9,034 nucleotides of DNA, taken from Acidobacteriota bacterium. GTDB lineage: Bacteria > Acidobacteriota > Blastocatellia > Pyrinomonadales > Pyrinomonadaceae. The stretch's first letter is position 1; every line of letters starts with the position of its first letter. Shown piece by piece: positions 1-7,704 of this stretch. Both the position numbers and the translations under genes were made by a program. A model generated the notes under the pieces. That model was not told where the DNA came from and ran no database searches. It worked only from the letters and a program-made list of their open reading frames with translations. The stretch lies in NCBI GenBank assembly GCA_003222835.1, contig QHXE01000013.1, positions 1 through 9,034 of the forward strand. Direction: 5' to 3'.

Positions 1-426
1 GTTTGCGCCCAACCAAAAATGGCCCTCGGGTTTGGCATCCTGTAGCTTCACGGCCAGCTTGCCTGCTTCGATCCCTTCACGAAAATCTTTGTCCTGTTCG
101 CCTGAGTCCGACGACGCGTGTGAGCCAAGAAAGTAGTTAAACTCTGCCAGCCGCCACGCGATGTCGTAGTTTGTCGGATCGTCCGCCTGGGCTTGCCGAA
201 GGGCGACTATCGCCTGCCGCACTTTCATTAAGTCCGCTCGGCCCTCATATAACCGGTCGGCCTCGGCAATCGCCTCTGAACTTGGGCGCACCGACGCCTG
301 ATTTGTGGTCGTGGCGCTCTTTCGGCAGCAAATTCCAAGAGAGCAGACTAATACTAAGACCCCTAAGTTTGCGGCCTTTCTCTGCGATAACGCCCGCACA
401 AACCCCATATTGTATGGTCTAGTCAT
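1..426 (-). CDS. TPR / TatT-like exported protein, C-terminus cut by window edge
   Basis: The minus strand is open from an ATG at 426-424 to the window edge, giving 142 residues without a stop. The N-terminus has basic residues (R11, R16, K17), then a hydrophobic stretch at about 21-34 (LGVLVLVCSLGICC). This looks like a signal peptide with a poor lipobox before C33 or C34, so a lipoprotein is possible but not certain. The mature part is helical and TPR-like (LYEGRADLMKVRQAIVALRQ, AWRLAEFNYFLG, FREGIEAGKLAVKL) and ends in PEGHFWLGAN. That ending resembles the TRAP-transporter TatT-component / TPR family common in Acidobacteriota; this match is from memory. A second ATG at 408-406 is an alternative start, and neither has a clear Shine-Dalgarno. 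The gene is transcribed divergently from the lipid operon, so a shared function is not implied. Confidence 0.7.
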   Translation of the reverse strand, partial: MTRPYNMGFVRALSQRKAANLGVLVLVCSLGICCRKSATTTNQASVRPSSEAIAEADRLYEGRADLMKVRQAIVALRQAQADDPTNYDIAWRLAEFNYFLGSHASSDSGEQDKDFREGIEAGKLAVKLQDAKPEGHFWLGAN

Positions 427-509
427 ACACCAGTAAATTGCCTTTCATTTAACTCGCGGGTAAGGTATATTGCCCGCTCGAAACAGAAACACAAACGCGG
501 AGGAAGTAG
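427..509. promoter_or_regulatory. Divergent intergenic promoter region with imperfect palindrome
   Basis: This 83-bp gap separates the minus-strand TPR gene from the plus-strand operon and must hold promoters for both. On the plus strand TATATT at 466-471 matches five of six bases of a -10 box. No good -35 lies 16-18 bp upstream: TTTCAT at 443-448 is weak, and TTGCCT at 438-443 is 22 bp away. GCGGG at 456-460 and CCCGC at 473-477 form a perfect 5-bp inverted repeat, extended by an A-T and a T-G pair, which encloses the -10 candidate. It could be an operator or chance. The promoter call is tentative. Confidence 0.35.
499..503 (+). promoter_or_regulatory. Strong Shine-Dalgarno setting a TTG start
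   Basis: GGAGG lies 6 nt before the TTG at 510. An in-frame TAG sits at 507-509, so no upstream extension of the HAD gene is possible. Together these fix TTG 510 as the start. Confidence 0.8.
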
Positions 510-1172
510 TTGGCGGCAGCGGCATTCTACGATCTCGAGGGAACTTTGGTCAGCACGAACCTGGTCCATACGCTGGGGTTCTATGCCCGCAATCAGCCGA
601 ACCTGGTTCGTAGTTTCACCAAAAGCGCCGCGACCTTACTCAGTGTTCCATTGTTTGCTGTCAGCGATCAGTATAGCCGAAAAGTCTTCAACGATCTCTT
701 CTTTAAGCGCTACAAAGGCGAGACCGAAGATCGAATGCGCTTCTTTGCCGACGACCTTTTCGAGAAGATTTTGAAGCCGGCCGTGTATCCGGGCGCATTT
801 GAATTAATCGAGAAGTCGCGCAGCCTGGGTCTGCGTCAGGTGGTAGTTACTGGCGCGTTGGATTTTTCCGTGAAGCCGTTGATGGAGTATCTGGAAATTA
901 CCGATTACGTCGCGAACCGTCTCGAGTTTGTGAAAGGGGTCGCGACCGGCCGGCTATTGCCACCAGTTCTCGCCGCTGCGACGAAAGCATCCTGGATTAG
1001 GACGTTCGCTGAACGGGAAGCGATTAGTCTGAGCGAATCGTTTGCTTACTCTGACAGCATCAGTGACTTGCCCATGCTGTCGATCGTCGGACATCCGGCC
1101 GCCGTGAATCCTGATTTACGTTTGCGGCAAACTGCCTTGCATCACGATTGGCCGATCTTGAGTTTGAAATAA
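510..1172 (+). CDS. HAD-IB family phosphatase-like protein
   Basis: The gene encodes 220 residues, a normal size for HAD subfamily IB (phosphoserine-phosphatase-like) hydrolases. Motif I is FYDLEGTL, with the nucleophile Asp at D8. The usual second Asp, the general acid/base, is replaced by E10. Motif II is VVVTGALDF around T114, a likely motif III lysine is K159, and motif IV is [12 protein letters not shown] with metal-binding D182 and D186. The fold and Mg-dependent phosphoryl transfer are therefore well supported, but the D-to-E change could alter activity or substrate. No signal peptide or membrane segment is seen, so it should be cytoplasmic. It is the first gene of the operon, followed 32 nt later by the LarA-like gene. 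A role in removing phosphate from a lipid or glycerol-phosphate intermediate is inferred from context only. Confidence 0.88.
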   Translation: MAAAAFYDLEGTLVSTNLVHTLGFYARNQPNLVRSFTKSAATLLSVPLFAVSDQYSRKVFNDLFFKRYKGETEDRMRFFADDLFEKILKPAVYPGAFELIEKSRSLGLRQVVVTGALDFSVKPLMEYLEITDYVANRLEFVKGVATGRLLPPVLAAATKASWIRTFAEREAISLSESFAYSDSISDLPMLSIVGHPAAVNPDLRLRQTALHHDWPILSLK

Positions 1173-1181
1173 AACGAATAG

Positions 1182-1208
1182 GACCTATCAGACCCATACG
1201 ACCTATGG
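1182..1208 (+). repeat. Three-unit 9-bp tandem repeat overlapping a start codon
   Basis: Three consecutive 9-bp units read GACCTATCA, GACCCATAC and GACCTATGG. They fill most of the gap between the HAD stop and the LarA-like gene, and the ATG at 1205 lies inside the third unit. There is no recognisable Shine-Dalgarno in the usual window, so the repeat occupies the translation initiation region. Short GACCTAT-type intergenic arrays occur in several soil-bacterial genomes as far as I recall. Confidence 0.6.
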
Positions 1209-2803
1209 CGCTTCAACTAAGACGCAAAACGCACGAATCAATTGTTTACATTGATAGTGACAGCGCGCCCCGCATCATGCCTTCGGGAGAGGACTTCATT
1301 CTCGAGGACATTCCGGTCGGCACGCGCGTGCTTTATCCCAATCCGCCCATGAAAGGCCTGCCCAATCGGGAAGCGGCGATTCGCTACGCGCTGAACCATC
1401 CGCTTGGCTGCGATCCGTTGTTTGCGCAACTAGAGCCAGGAATGAAAGTGACGATCGCGGTTGATGACATTAGCCTGCCACTGCCACCGATGGCCACGCC
1501 CGATATTCGCCAGACGATGTTGGAGATAGTGCTAGACATGCTGGCCGGCCACGGTGTCGATGACGTGCACATCATCATCGCGAACTCGCTGCACCGCAAG
1601 ATGACGCCGTGGGAAATGAAGCGCATGGTGGGACAGAAGATTTACGACGATTTCTATCCTGACCGTTACTACAACCACGACGCCGAGTGGAAGGAAGGCC
1701 TAATCAAAATTGGCGAAACGCGGCACAAGGAACCTTTGGTCCTCAATCGACGCGCTGCGGAGAGCGATCTTCTTATTTACGCCAACATCAACTTTGTGCC
1801 GATGGACGGGGGGCATAAATCAGTTGCGGTCGGGCTATGTGATTACGAATCGCTGCGCGCGCATCACGAGCCGCAAACTATTCGTGATTCCGACAGCTAC
1901 ATGGATCCGAATCGTTCCGAGCTTAGTCACAAGTGTGGGCGGCTCGGCAAAATCGTCGATCAAAATCTTAATGTCTTCCACATCGAGACGGCCATTAACA
2001 ATCGCATGTACAAAGGCGACATGGATTTTCTGCTGAAAAACGAAGACGACTTTACCGCCTTTGATCGCATGAAGTTCGAGGCGATGCGCTATGCGATGAG
2101 CAAACTGCCACGCCCGGCGCGTCGCAAGCTGCTGCACTCGCGGCCTGCGCAATACGAGATGACTGCGTGTTACGCCGGCAAGACCGATCAAGTTCACGAG
2201 AAAATTCTGGAAAAGATGTTCCAGCAATACATCATTCCGGTGCGTGGACAATGCGACATTCTAATCACCGGCATTCCAGACATCTCGCCTTACAATGTTT
2301 ACTCGATTCTGAATCCGTTGCTGGTGCAGGTTATGGGTGTCGGATATCACTTCAATTTTTATCGCCATAAGCCTTTGCTGAAAAAAGGCGGCGTGCTGAT
2401 TATTCATCATCCTTGTTATGACCAGTTCGATCACAATCACCATCCGAGCTACATCGAATTCTTCAATCGGCTGTTGCCGGAATCGCGCGACGCTTTCTAT
2501 CTGCGAGAGAAGTACGAGCGCGAGTTCGCCAACAATCCCAGCTACGTAGAGATGTATCGGCGCGGCAATGCCTATCACGGCGCGCATCCCTTTTTCATGT
2601 GGTACTGGGGAGAAAACGGCCGGCAACACATTGGCAAGGTAATCGCTGCCGGCGCGGAAAACGCGCACGTGCCGGCCATGCTCGGCTGGGAGCGCGCCGA
2701 TAATTTGACTGAAGCGATCGCGATGGCCCGCAGCTACATGGGAAATTCGGCCGAGATTACGATGCTGCATCAGCCGATGATTGGAATCGCTGATATGGAG
2801 TAG
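1205..2803 (+). CDS. LarA-like (DUF2088, nickel-dependent lactate racemase family) protein
   Basis: The gene encodes 532 residues from the ATG at 1205; the frame stays open back to a TTG at 1148 inside the HAD gene. The N-terminal half matches the LarA fold: [12 protein letters not shown] (85-96) for the family's D-x-x-RPTP segment, then [13 protein letters not shown] (122-134), matching the family's A-x-G-x-HR-x-(M/T)T motif with H130. GGHKS (202-206) follows, with K205 where LarA carries the lysine joined to its nickel-pincer cofactor, and H221 sixteen residues later matches a LarA nickel ligand. The histidine ten residues before that lysine in LarA is not visible here. The C-terminal half has an unusual cluster, [13 protein letters not shown] (401-413), and is longer than the LarA of about 420 residues. 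Its stop is 1 nt from the next start, so it is surely co-transcribed with the lipid enzyme. A racemase, epimerase or dehydration role on a hydroxy substrate is possible, but the real reaction is unknown. No larB, larC or larE cofactor genes lie in the window. Confidence 0.82.
   Translation: MALQLRRKTHESIVYIDSDSAPRIMPSGEDFILEDIPVGTRVLYPNPPMKGLPNREAAIRYALNHPLGCDPLFAQLEPGMKVTIAVDDISLPLPPMATPDIRQTMLEIVLDMLAGHGVDDVHIIIANSLHRKMTPWEMKRMVGQKIYDDFYPDRYYNHDAEWKEGLIKIGETRHKEPLVLNRRAAESDLLIYANINFVPMDGGHKSVAVGLCDYESLRAHHEPQTIRDSDSYMDPNRSELSHKCGRLGKIVDQNLNVFHIETAINNRMYKGDMDFLLKNEDDFTAFDRMKFEAMRYAMSKLPRPARRKLLHSRPAQYEMTACYAGKTDQVHEKILEKMFQQYIIPVRGQCDILITGIPDISPYNVYSILNPLLVQVMGVGYHFNFYRHKPLLKKGGVLIIHHPCYDQFDHNHHPSYIEFFNRLLPESRDAFYLREKYEREFANNPSYVEMYRRGNAYHGAHPFFMWYWGENGRQHIGKVIAAGAENAHVPAMLGWERADNLTEAIAMARSYMGNSAEITMLHQPMIGIADME
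2797..2800 (+). promoter_or_regulatory. Shine-Dalgarno deciding the fusion-enzyme start
   Basis: GGAG lies 4 nt before ATG 2805 and inside the last codons of the LarA-like gene, whose TAG ends at 2803. This favours ATG 2805 over the in-frame TTG at 2781 and suggests translational coupling. Confidence 0.65.
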
Positions 2804-2804
2804 C

Positions 2805-5800
2805 ATGACTAAGCTTTCACCAACGGAAATTTACCGCGACCGAAAGATTTTTCTGATCGGCGGCACCGGCTTCCTCGGCAAAGTTACGCTGAGCATGCTG
2901 CTATATCGCTTTCCGAATATCGGCCGCGTCTACGTGACCGTGCGTGCTCGCTCGCAGGAAGAATCTGAAGCGCGCTTCTGGAACAATGTGCTTACCGAGC
3001 CGCCATTCGATCCGCTGCGTGAGCGATACGGCAGCGCGCTCGACGGTTTCATTCGCGACAAGGTCGAAGTCGTCGGCGGTGACATTGCTGAAAACAATCT
3101 CGGTTTCAGCGACGAAGAAGCGCAACGCATCGCCGACGACATCGATGTAGTCATCAATTCTGCCGGCAACGTGACCTTCAATCCGACCCTGGAGAGTGGC
3201 CTGCGCACAAATGTCGTCGGCACCCAGAATGTCATCGCGTTCACCAAACGCTTGAAGCGCCCGTCTCTGATTCACATCTCAACTTGTTTTGTCGCGGGCA
3301 ATCGATCGGGAGCGGTTTGGGAGAACGACGACGTTATCGGTTACTTTCCGCGAAAGAATAAACTTAGAGGCGTCGAATTCTCGGTGGAGCAGGAGATCGC
3401 GGATTGCGCAAAAATGTCCGAACGTGCGCGCGAAGAAGCTAAAGACGCAATGCGCGTCGCCCAATTTCGCGAGCAGGCGCGCGAACGATTAAATGAAGAA
3501 CTGCGCGACGCAGACGACCCGGACGCGCTGGGGCTGGCGGTAGCGCGCGAACGAAAGGTATGGACGCGGAACCGTCTGACTGAACTCGGCATCGAGCGGG
3601 CGGAGTTTTGGGGCTGGCCGAACATCTACACTTACACCAAGGCGCTCGGTGAACAACTGGTGGCCGCGGAAACCGGAATCGTGCGCAGCATTGTGCGGCC
3701 GAGCATTGTAGAATCCGCAAAAGATTATCCGTTCCCTGGTTGGAATGAAGGCTTTACTACCACCGCGCCGATCATTTTCATGACGCTCAAAGGCCAGCGC
3801 CAAATTCCCGCGAATCCAAATCTGATTCTGGACATCACCCCCGTAGATCAGATCGCCGCGGTGATGCTTGCCGTTGCGGCGCAAGCCTGTATTGAAGAAC
3901 CGAAGCTTGTGCATCAGGCAGCGACCGGCGATTCAAATCCCAACAACATGGAGCGAATTATCTCGCTGGTTGGTTTGTTTCGACGCCAACAGGAATTGGA
4001 AAAGAAAGACGGTCTGCGCTTGTTCCGCGAAATCTCAGCCCGCTTTGAGCCCTTCAGAGTCTCTCCCGAACGGTTCGATGCGACTTCGCTGCCGATGATG
4101 AATAACGCCGCGAAGAAAGTCGCTTCGTTCCTGGATAAAGCAAAACCACGCTGGGGCGGCGGCCGTTACGAAGGCGTGATTAATCGTATGAAGCAAACGG
4201 TCGATCGCGTCGAAGAGCAAACACGCGAGGCCAAAGAAGCCTTCGAGATGTTTCTGCCTTTCACCGTAGAGAATGCTTACATCTTTCGCTCTGACAATGT
4301 GCGCGCACTCTTCGCCCGCATCCCCCAAGATGAGTCGCAGTTCTTGACGTGGAATCCCGAAACCTTCGACTGGTATGACTATTGGCTGAATATTCATATG
4401 CCGGGTTTGAAAAAGTGGGTGCTGCCAACGCTTGAAGAGGACATGCGCGCGCAACCAAAGCGCGTGTATACCTATCGCGATCTGCTCGAGATGTTCGAGA
4501 CCACCACGAAGCGCCACGCGACCCGCGTCGCGATGCGCATCGAGCGCGATGGTCACAAAGAGCAATACACCTATGCGGATTTGCGCGAGCTGGCCACGCG
4601 CGCCGCGGCGTTCTTTGCGAGCCAACCAATCAAGTCAGGCGATCGCGTGATGCTGTTCAGTCACAACGCGCCTGAATGGGGCATGACTTACTTTGGCGTT
4701 TTGAAAGCCGGCGCGACTTGCATTCCCATCGACGCTGAAAGTTCCACAGCGGAAGTCGTTAACTTTGCGCGCGCAGGCGAGGCTTCGGGCATTGTGATTA
4801 GCGCGAAACTGAAAGCTGAGCATTCCAATTTGCGACAGAAGCTGAACGAGGCGGGCCTCGAACAGGCGCGGCTCTGGACCTTCGATGAAGTTTTCGAATT
4901 GCCCGACGAAAAAGTTGAGGACGAGCGCATTGCACTCCTGCCGCAACGCGTGGCCGGCCAATCAGTCGCTTCGCTGATCTTCACTTCAGGAACGACGGGC
5001 CGGCCGAAAGGCGTGATGCTTTCGCATCGCAATTTGACCAGCATGGTCGCAATGCTGGCTTCCGTTTTTGACATGGACACGAGCGACGGCGTGTTGTCGG
5101 TCTTACCGTTGCACCATACATTTGAATTCTCAACCGGATTTCTGACACCGCTTAGTCGCGGCGCGCAAATCACGTATCTGCCAGAACTCAGCAGCGAACA
5201 TCTCGCCAAGGCAATTAAGAACGGCCACGTCACCGGAATGGTAGGCGTGCCGGCACTTTGGGAGTTGCTCCATCGACGCATCAAGAATCGTTTGCACGAG
5301 CGGAGCAAGTGGATTGGCGAGACCGCAGATTTGTTGATGAAATTCAATGCGTGGCTGCGCGACAAGTCGCCTTTGAATTTTGGCCAGGTTTTGTTCTATC
5401 CGATCCACGAAGGCATGGGCGGCCGCGTTCGCTATTTCATCAGCGGCGGCTCGGCGTTGAATGAGAAAGTGCAACGCGATTTTCAGGGTCTCGGATTCAC
5501 GATTCTGGAAGGGTATGGCTTAACCGAAGCGTCGCCGGTTCTGACAGTGACGCGGCCAGAGAACCGAATGCTCGCCGGCACTGTCGGCAAGCCGCTGCCT
5601 GGCGTCCAGGTGGAAATTAAAGACCCGGACGCCAGCGGCGTCGGTGAAGTAGTAGCGCGAGGACCGAACGTGATGCTGGGTTATTTCGGCAACGAAGAAG
5701 CGACGCGCGAGGCGCTCGTCGATCGCTGGCTTTATACCGGCGATCTGGGACGTTTAGATGATGAAGGCAATCTTTATCTGGTGGGCCGCTCGAAAGACAT

Positions 5801-7235
5801 CATCGTCGATACGAACGGGAAGAACGTTTACCCCGATGAAGTCGAGGAGGTTTATCAGGACTCGCCTTACATCAAAGAGCTGAGCGTGGTCGGTTATCCG
5901 GACGGCATCGGCGAAAAAGTCGCGTGCATCGTAGTGCCCAATTATGAATATGACATCGCGCTCACGCGCGCCGAGGTGCAAGCTGCGATTGAAGAGCACT
6001 TCCGCGAAGTCTCAGCGACGCTGCCATATTATAAGCGCGTCAAGCTTTTGCATTTCACCGACGAAGAATTGCCGCGCACCGCTACGCGCAAGGTCAAACG
6101 GAGCGGCGCGCTAAAGATGTTGCAGAAGATCGAAGATAGTGCGCGGGCCTCTCAAGCGACATTTGCCCGCGATGAAACGACCGCCGATGCTGCATGGTTG
6201 GTCGACATTATTTCATCAGTTTCGAATCGCTCGCGCGACGAGATTGCGATTAATGCTCGGCTCGCCGACCTCGGCTTTGACAGTCTAATGTTCGTCGAGC
6301 TGGCAACAGCAATCGAGAATGCCGGTGGATTCTTGACCGCGCCGGAGCGCCTCAACGAAGTTCAGGACGTGCGCGAACTGCTGACCGTCGTTAATCGCGA
6401 GGCTTCACAAGCGCCGCGGCGAGAGGGCGCGCGGCTGCGTTTGGAGCCGGAAAAGGAAGACGAGATTCGTATTCCTGAATTTGTCCGCGCGATTGGGAAT
6501 AAAACCGTTGATCTGGCCCAACGCGCCCTGTACGAGCGTCTGTTGCGCACCAAATATGAAGGGCAGACGAACATCCCCTATCACACGAATTTTATCGTCG
6601 CGGCGAATCATTCTTCGCATCTGGATATGGGATTGGTGAAGATGGCGCTCGCTGAAGCCGGGACAGACCTGGTGGCGCTGGCAGCGGCCGATTATTTCTT
6701 TGACACGAAATACAAGCGCGCTTATATGGAAAACTTTACGAACCTGGTGCCCATGGAGCGCACGGGATCGCTGCGCCAATCTCTTCGACACGCGCGATCG
6801 TTTCTCGATCGCGGCTACAACGCGCTCATCTTTCCGGAAGGTACTCGCTCAATGACGGGGCAGATGGCGGACTTCAAACCTGTCATCGGTTATCTCGCAC
6901 TTGCGTCTCGCGTCAGCATTTTGCCGGTTTATCTGGAAGGAACTCACGAAGCTTTCCCGAAGGGCTCGACAATCCTCAAGAGCCGCGACGTCGGCGCGCG
7001 CGTCGGTCGTCTCATCGCGATTGATGAACTCGAAGAGATGACGCGTGGCCTGCCACGGGCGGAAGCCTATCACCTGATCTCCGCACGCGTTCGTCACGAC
7101 ATCGTCAACCTGCGCGATCGTACGAATATTAAGTTCGACGCCCAGGCCCTGCATCAACAATGGCAAGCGGAACGGCGCAGCGGCAAATTGCGAATCGAAG
7201 CCAGCGATGAACAGTTCGCAATGGCCGAAGCATGA
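2805..7235 (+). CDS. elbD: ElbD-like fusion: acyl-thioester reductase, AMP acyl ligase, ACP, PlsC acyltransferase
   Basis: The product has 1476 residues and four enzyme modules. Residues 1-540 are an NAD(P)H-dependent fatty-acyl reductase of the extended SDR type: GGTGFLG (19-25), INSAGNVTF, STCFVAG, catalytic YTYTK (Y275, K279) and RPSIVESA. A highly charged helical insert lies at about 195-262, and the module ends in a FAR-like region with DWYDYW and HMPGLKKWVLP. Residues 550-1110 are an acyl-activating AMP ligase: TSGTTGRPKG (727-736), YGLTE (904-908), YTGD (977-980), GRSKD (994-998) and the C-terminal lysine in PRTATRKVKR (K1096). Residues 1120-1200 are an acyl carrier domain with GFDSL and phosphopantetheine site S1160. 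Residues 1225-1450 are a PlsC acyltransferase: NHSSHLD (H1269, D1274), FPEGTRS (1343-1349) and LPVYLEGTHEAFP. All key residues are present. No membrane segment is obvious. The order matches ElbD of Myxococcus xanthus as I recall it, an enzyme needed for ether lipids. The symbol rests on architecture, so the exact product class remains open; wax, alcohol or aldehyde-derived lipids are alternatives. Confidence 0.88.
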   Translation: MTKLSPTEIYRDRKIFLIGGTGFLGKVTLSMLLYRFPNIGRVYVTVRARSQEESEARFWNNVLTEPPFDPLRERYGSALDGFIRDKVEVVGGDIAENNLGFSDEEAQRIADDIDVVINSAGNVTFNPTLESGLRTNVVGTQNVIAFTKRLKRPSLIHISTCFVAGNRSGAVWENDDVIGYFPRKNKLRGVEFSVEQEIADCAKMSERAREEAKDAMRVAQFREQARERLNEELRDADDPDALGLAVARERKVWTRNRLTELGIERAEFWGWPNIYTYTKALGEQLVAAETGIVRSIVRPSIVESAKDYPFPGWNEGFTTTAPIIFMTLKGQRQIPANPNLILDITPVDQIAAVMLAVAAQACIEEPKLVHQAATGDSNPNNMERIISLVGLFRRQQELEKKDGLRLFREISARFEPFRVSPERFDATSLPMMNNAAKKVASFLDKAKPRWGGGRYEGVINRMKQTVDRVEEQTREAKEAFEMFLPFTVENAYIFRSDNVRALFARIPQDESQFLTWNPETFDWYDYWLNIHMPGLKKWVLPTLEEDMRAQPKRVYTYRDLLEMFETTTKRHATRVAMRIERDGHKEQYTYADLRELATRAAAFFASQPIKSGDRVMLFSHNAPEWGMTYFGVLKAGATCIPIDAESSTAEVVNFARAGEASGIVISAKLKAEHSNLRQKLNEAGLEQARLWTFDEVFELPDEKVEDERIALLPQRVAGQSVASLIFTSGTTGRPKGVMLSHRNLTSMVAMLASVFDMDTSDGVLSVLPLHHTFEFSTGFLTPLSRGAQITYLPELSSEHLAKAIKNGHVTGMVGVPALWELLHRRIKNRLHERSKWIGETADLLMKFNAWLRDKSPLNFGQVLFYPIHEGMGGRVRYFISGGSALNEKVQRDFQGLGFTILEGYGLTEASPVLTVTRPENRMLAGTVGKPLPGVQVEIKDPDASGVGEVVARGPNVMLGYFGNEEATREALVDRWLYTGDLGRLDDEGNLYLVGRSKDIIVDTNGKNVYPDEVEEVYQDSPYIKELSVVGYPDGIGEKVACIVVPNYEYDIALTRAEVQAAIEEHFREVSATLPYYKRVKLLHFTDEELPRTATRKVKRSGALKMLQKIEDSARASQATFARDETTADAAWLVDIISSVSNRSRDEIAINARLADLGFDSLMFVELATAIENAGGFLTAPERLNEVQDVRELLTVVNREASQAPRREGARLRLEPEKEDEIRIPEFVRAIGNKTVDLAQRALYERLLRTKYEGQTNIPYHTNFIVAANHSSHLDMGLVKMALAEAGTDLVALAAADYFFDTKYKRAYMENFTNLVPMERTGSLRQSLRHARSFLDRGYNALIFPEGTRSMTGQMADFKPVIGYLALASRVSILPVYLEGTHEAFPKGSTILKSRDVGARVGRLIAIDELEEMTRGLPRAEAYHLISARVRHDIVNLRDRTNIKFDAQALHQQWQAERRSGKLRIEASDEQFAMAEA

Positions 7236-7239
7236 AATC

Positions 7240-7268
7240 ATCCGCAGATTACGCAGATTACGCTGATG
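7240..7268 (+). repeat. Left terminal inverted repeat of the GxxExxY cassette
   Basis: This 29-bp segment starts 4 bp after the fusion gene's stop. It contains CGCAGATTA twice in tandem (7243-7251, 7252-7260) and a degenerate third 9-bp unit, CGCTGATGG (7261-7269). Against the reverse complement of 7666-7694 it matches at 24 of 29 positions, with the outer 11 bases identical. Confidence 0.8.
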
Positions 7269-7271
7269 GAG
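7268..7271 (+). promoter_or_regulatory. Shine-Dalgarno at inner edge of left repeat
   Basis: GGAG lies 9 nt before ATG 7281 and overlaps the degenerate third unit of the left repeat. It supports the chosen start of the GxxExxY gene. Confidence 0.5.
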
Positions 7272-7280
7272 TGAACGAGA

Positions 7281-7697
7281 ATGTTAGTTAAGGCTCTCAC
7301 TGAAACTGATCCCAGGACCTATGCCATCATCGGCGCAGCGATCGAGGTTCATAAACAACTTGGTTGCGGCTTTCTTGAACCGGTGTATCAAGAGTCGTTG
7401 GCAATCGAGTTCGCCATTAGAAATATTCCATTCCGTCGAGAAGTTCGATTGCCCATTCACTACAAGGGCCAACTACTGGTGACCGGTTACTGTCCCGACT
7501 TCATTTGTTTTGAATCAATCGTCGTTGAACTGAAGGCGCTCGCGCGGATGAGCGGAACCGAGGAATCCCAGGTAATCAATTATTTGAAGGCGACTGGTTA
7601 CGAGGTAGGGCTTTTACTCAATTTCGGATCACGAAGTCTCGAACACCGCCGCTTTGTTTTCTCAAAATCTGTGAAATCTGCGAAATCTGCGGATTAG
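7281..7697 (+). CDS. GxxExxY protein (PD-(D/E)xK-like fold)
   Basis: The gene encodes 138 residues, a usual size for this family. The signature GFLEPVY is at 30-36 (G30, E33, Y36), preceded by IGAAIEVHKQLGCG. Further family features are ESLAIEF (39-45), YCPDF with D73, VVELKA with E83 and K85, and QVINYLKATGYEVGLLLNFG (97-116). D73, E83 and K85 form a PD-(D/E)xK-like set, so a nuclease-type fold is expected; the biological role of the family is unknown. The last ten residues (KSVKSAKSAD) are encoded by the right inverted repeat, so the repeat supplies the C-terminus and stop. It sits between the lipid fusion enzyme and the epimerase with no obvious functional link. It is best read as a cassette inserted into the operon. 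Confidence 0.93.
   Translation: MLVKALTETDPRTYAIIGAAIEVHKQLGCGFLEPVYQESLAIEFAIRNIPFRREVRLPIHYKGQLLVTGYCPDFICFESIVVELKALARMSGTEESQVINYLKATGYEVGLLLNFGSRSLEHRRFVFSKSVKSAKSAD
7666..7694 (-). repeat. Right terminal inverted repeat of the GxxExxY cassette
   Basis: On the plus strand three 9-bp units follow one another: AATCTGTGA (7666-7674), AATCTGCGA (7675-7683) and AATCTGCGG (7684-7692). The segment is the imperfect inverse of 7240-7268. It encodes the end of the GxxExxY protein and stops 10 bp before the epimerase ATG. Confidence 0.8.
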
Positions 7698-7704
7698 CCC
7701 TCGG

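Noticed and set aside
171..422. Plus-strand 83-residue open frame
   Set aside because: It is antisense to the minus-strand TPR/TatT-like gene, which has a signal peptide-like start and a family-like sequence. The plus frame is Pro/Ser/Arg-rich and resembles nothing.
1148..1204. TTG start for the LarA-like gene inside the HAD gene
   Set aside because: It would add 19 residues partly encoded by the 9-bp repeat (GPIRPIRP) and has no Shine-Dalgarno. ATG 1205 is preferred, though it too lacks a good ribosome site.
2781..2804. TTG start for the fusion enzyme
   Set aside because: ATG 2805 has GGAG 4 nt upstream and lies directly before the Rossmann domain. TTG 2781 has no ribosome site.
4035..4625. 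Long minus-strand frames inside the fusion gene (also 4688-5365, 6405-6791, 2261-2806)
   Set aside because: They are shadows of high-GC coding sequence with intact enzyme motifs on the plus strand.
7240..7694. CRISPR array
   Set aside because: The repeats have a 9-bp period with no spacers and occur as two inverted blocks around a gene. No CRISPR-like pattern is seen anywhere in the window.
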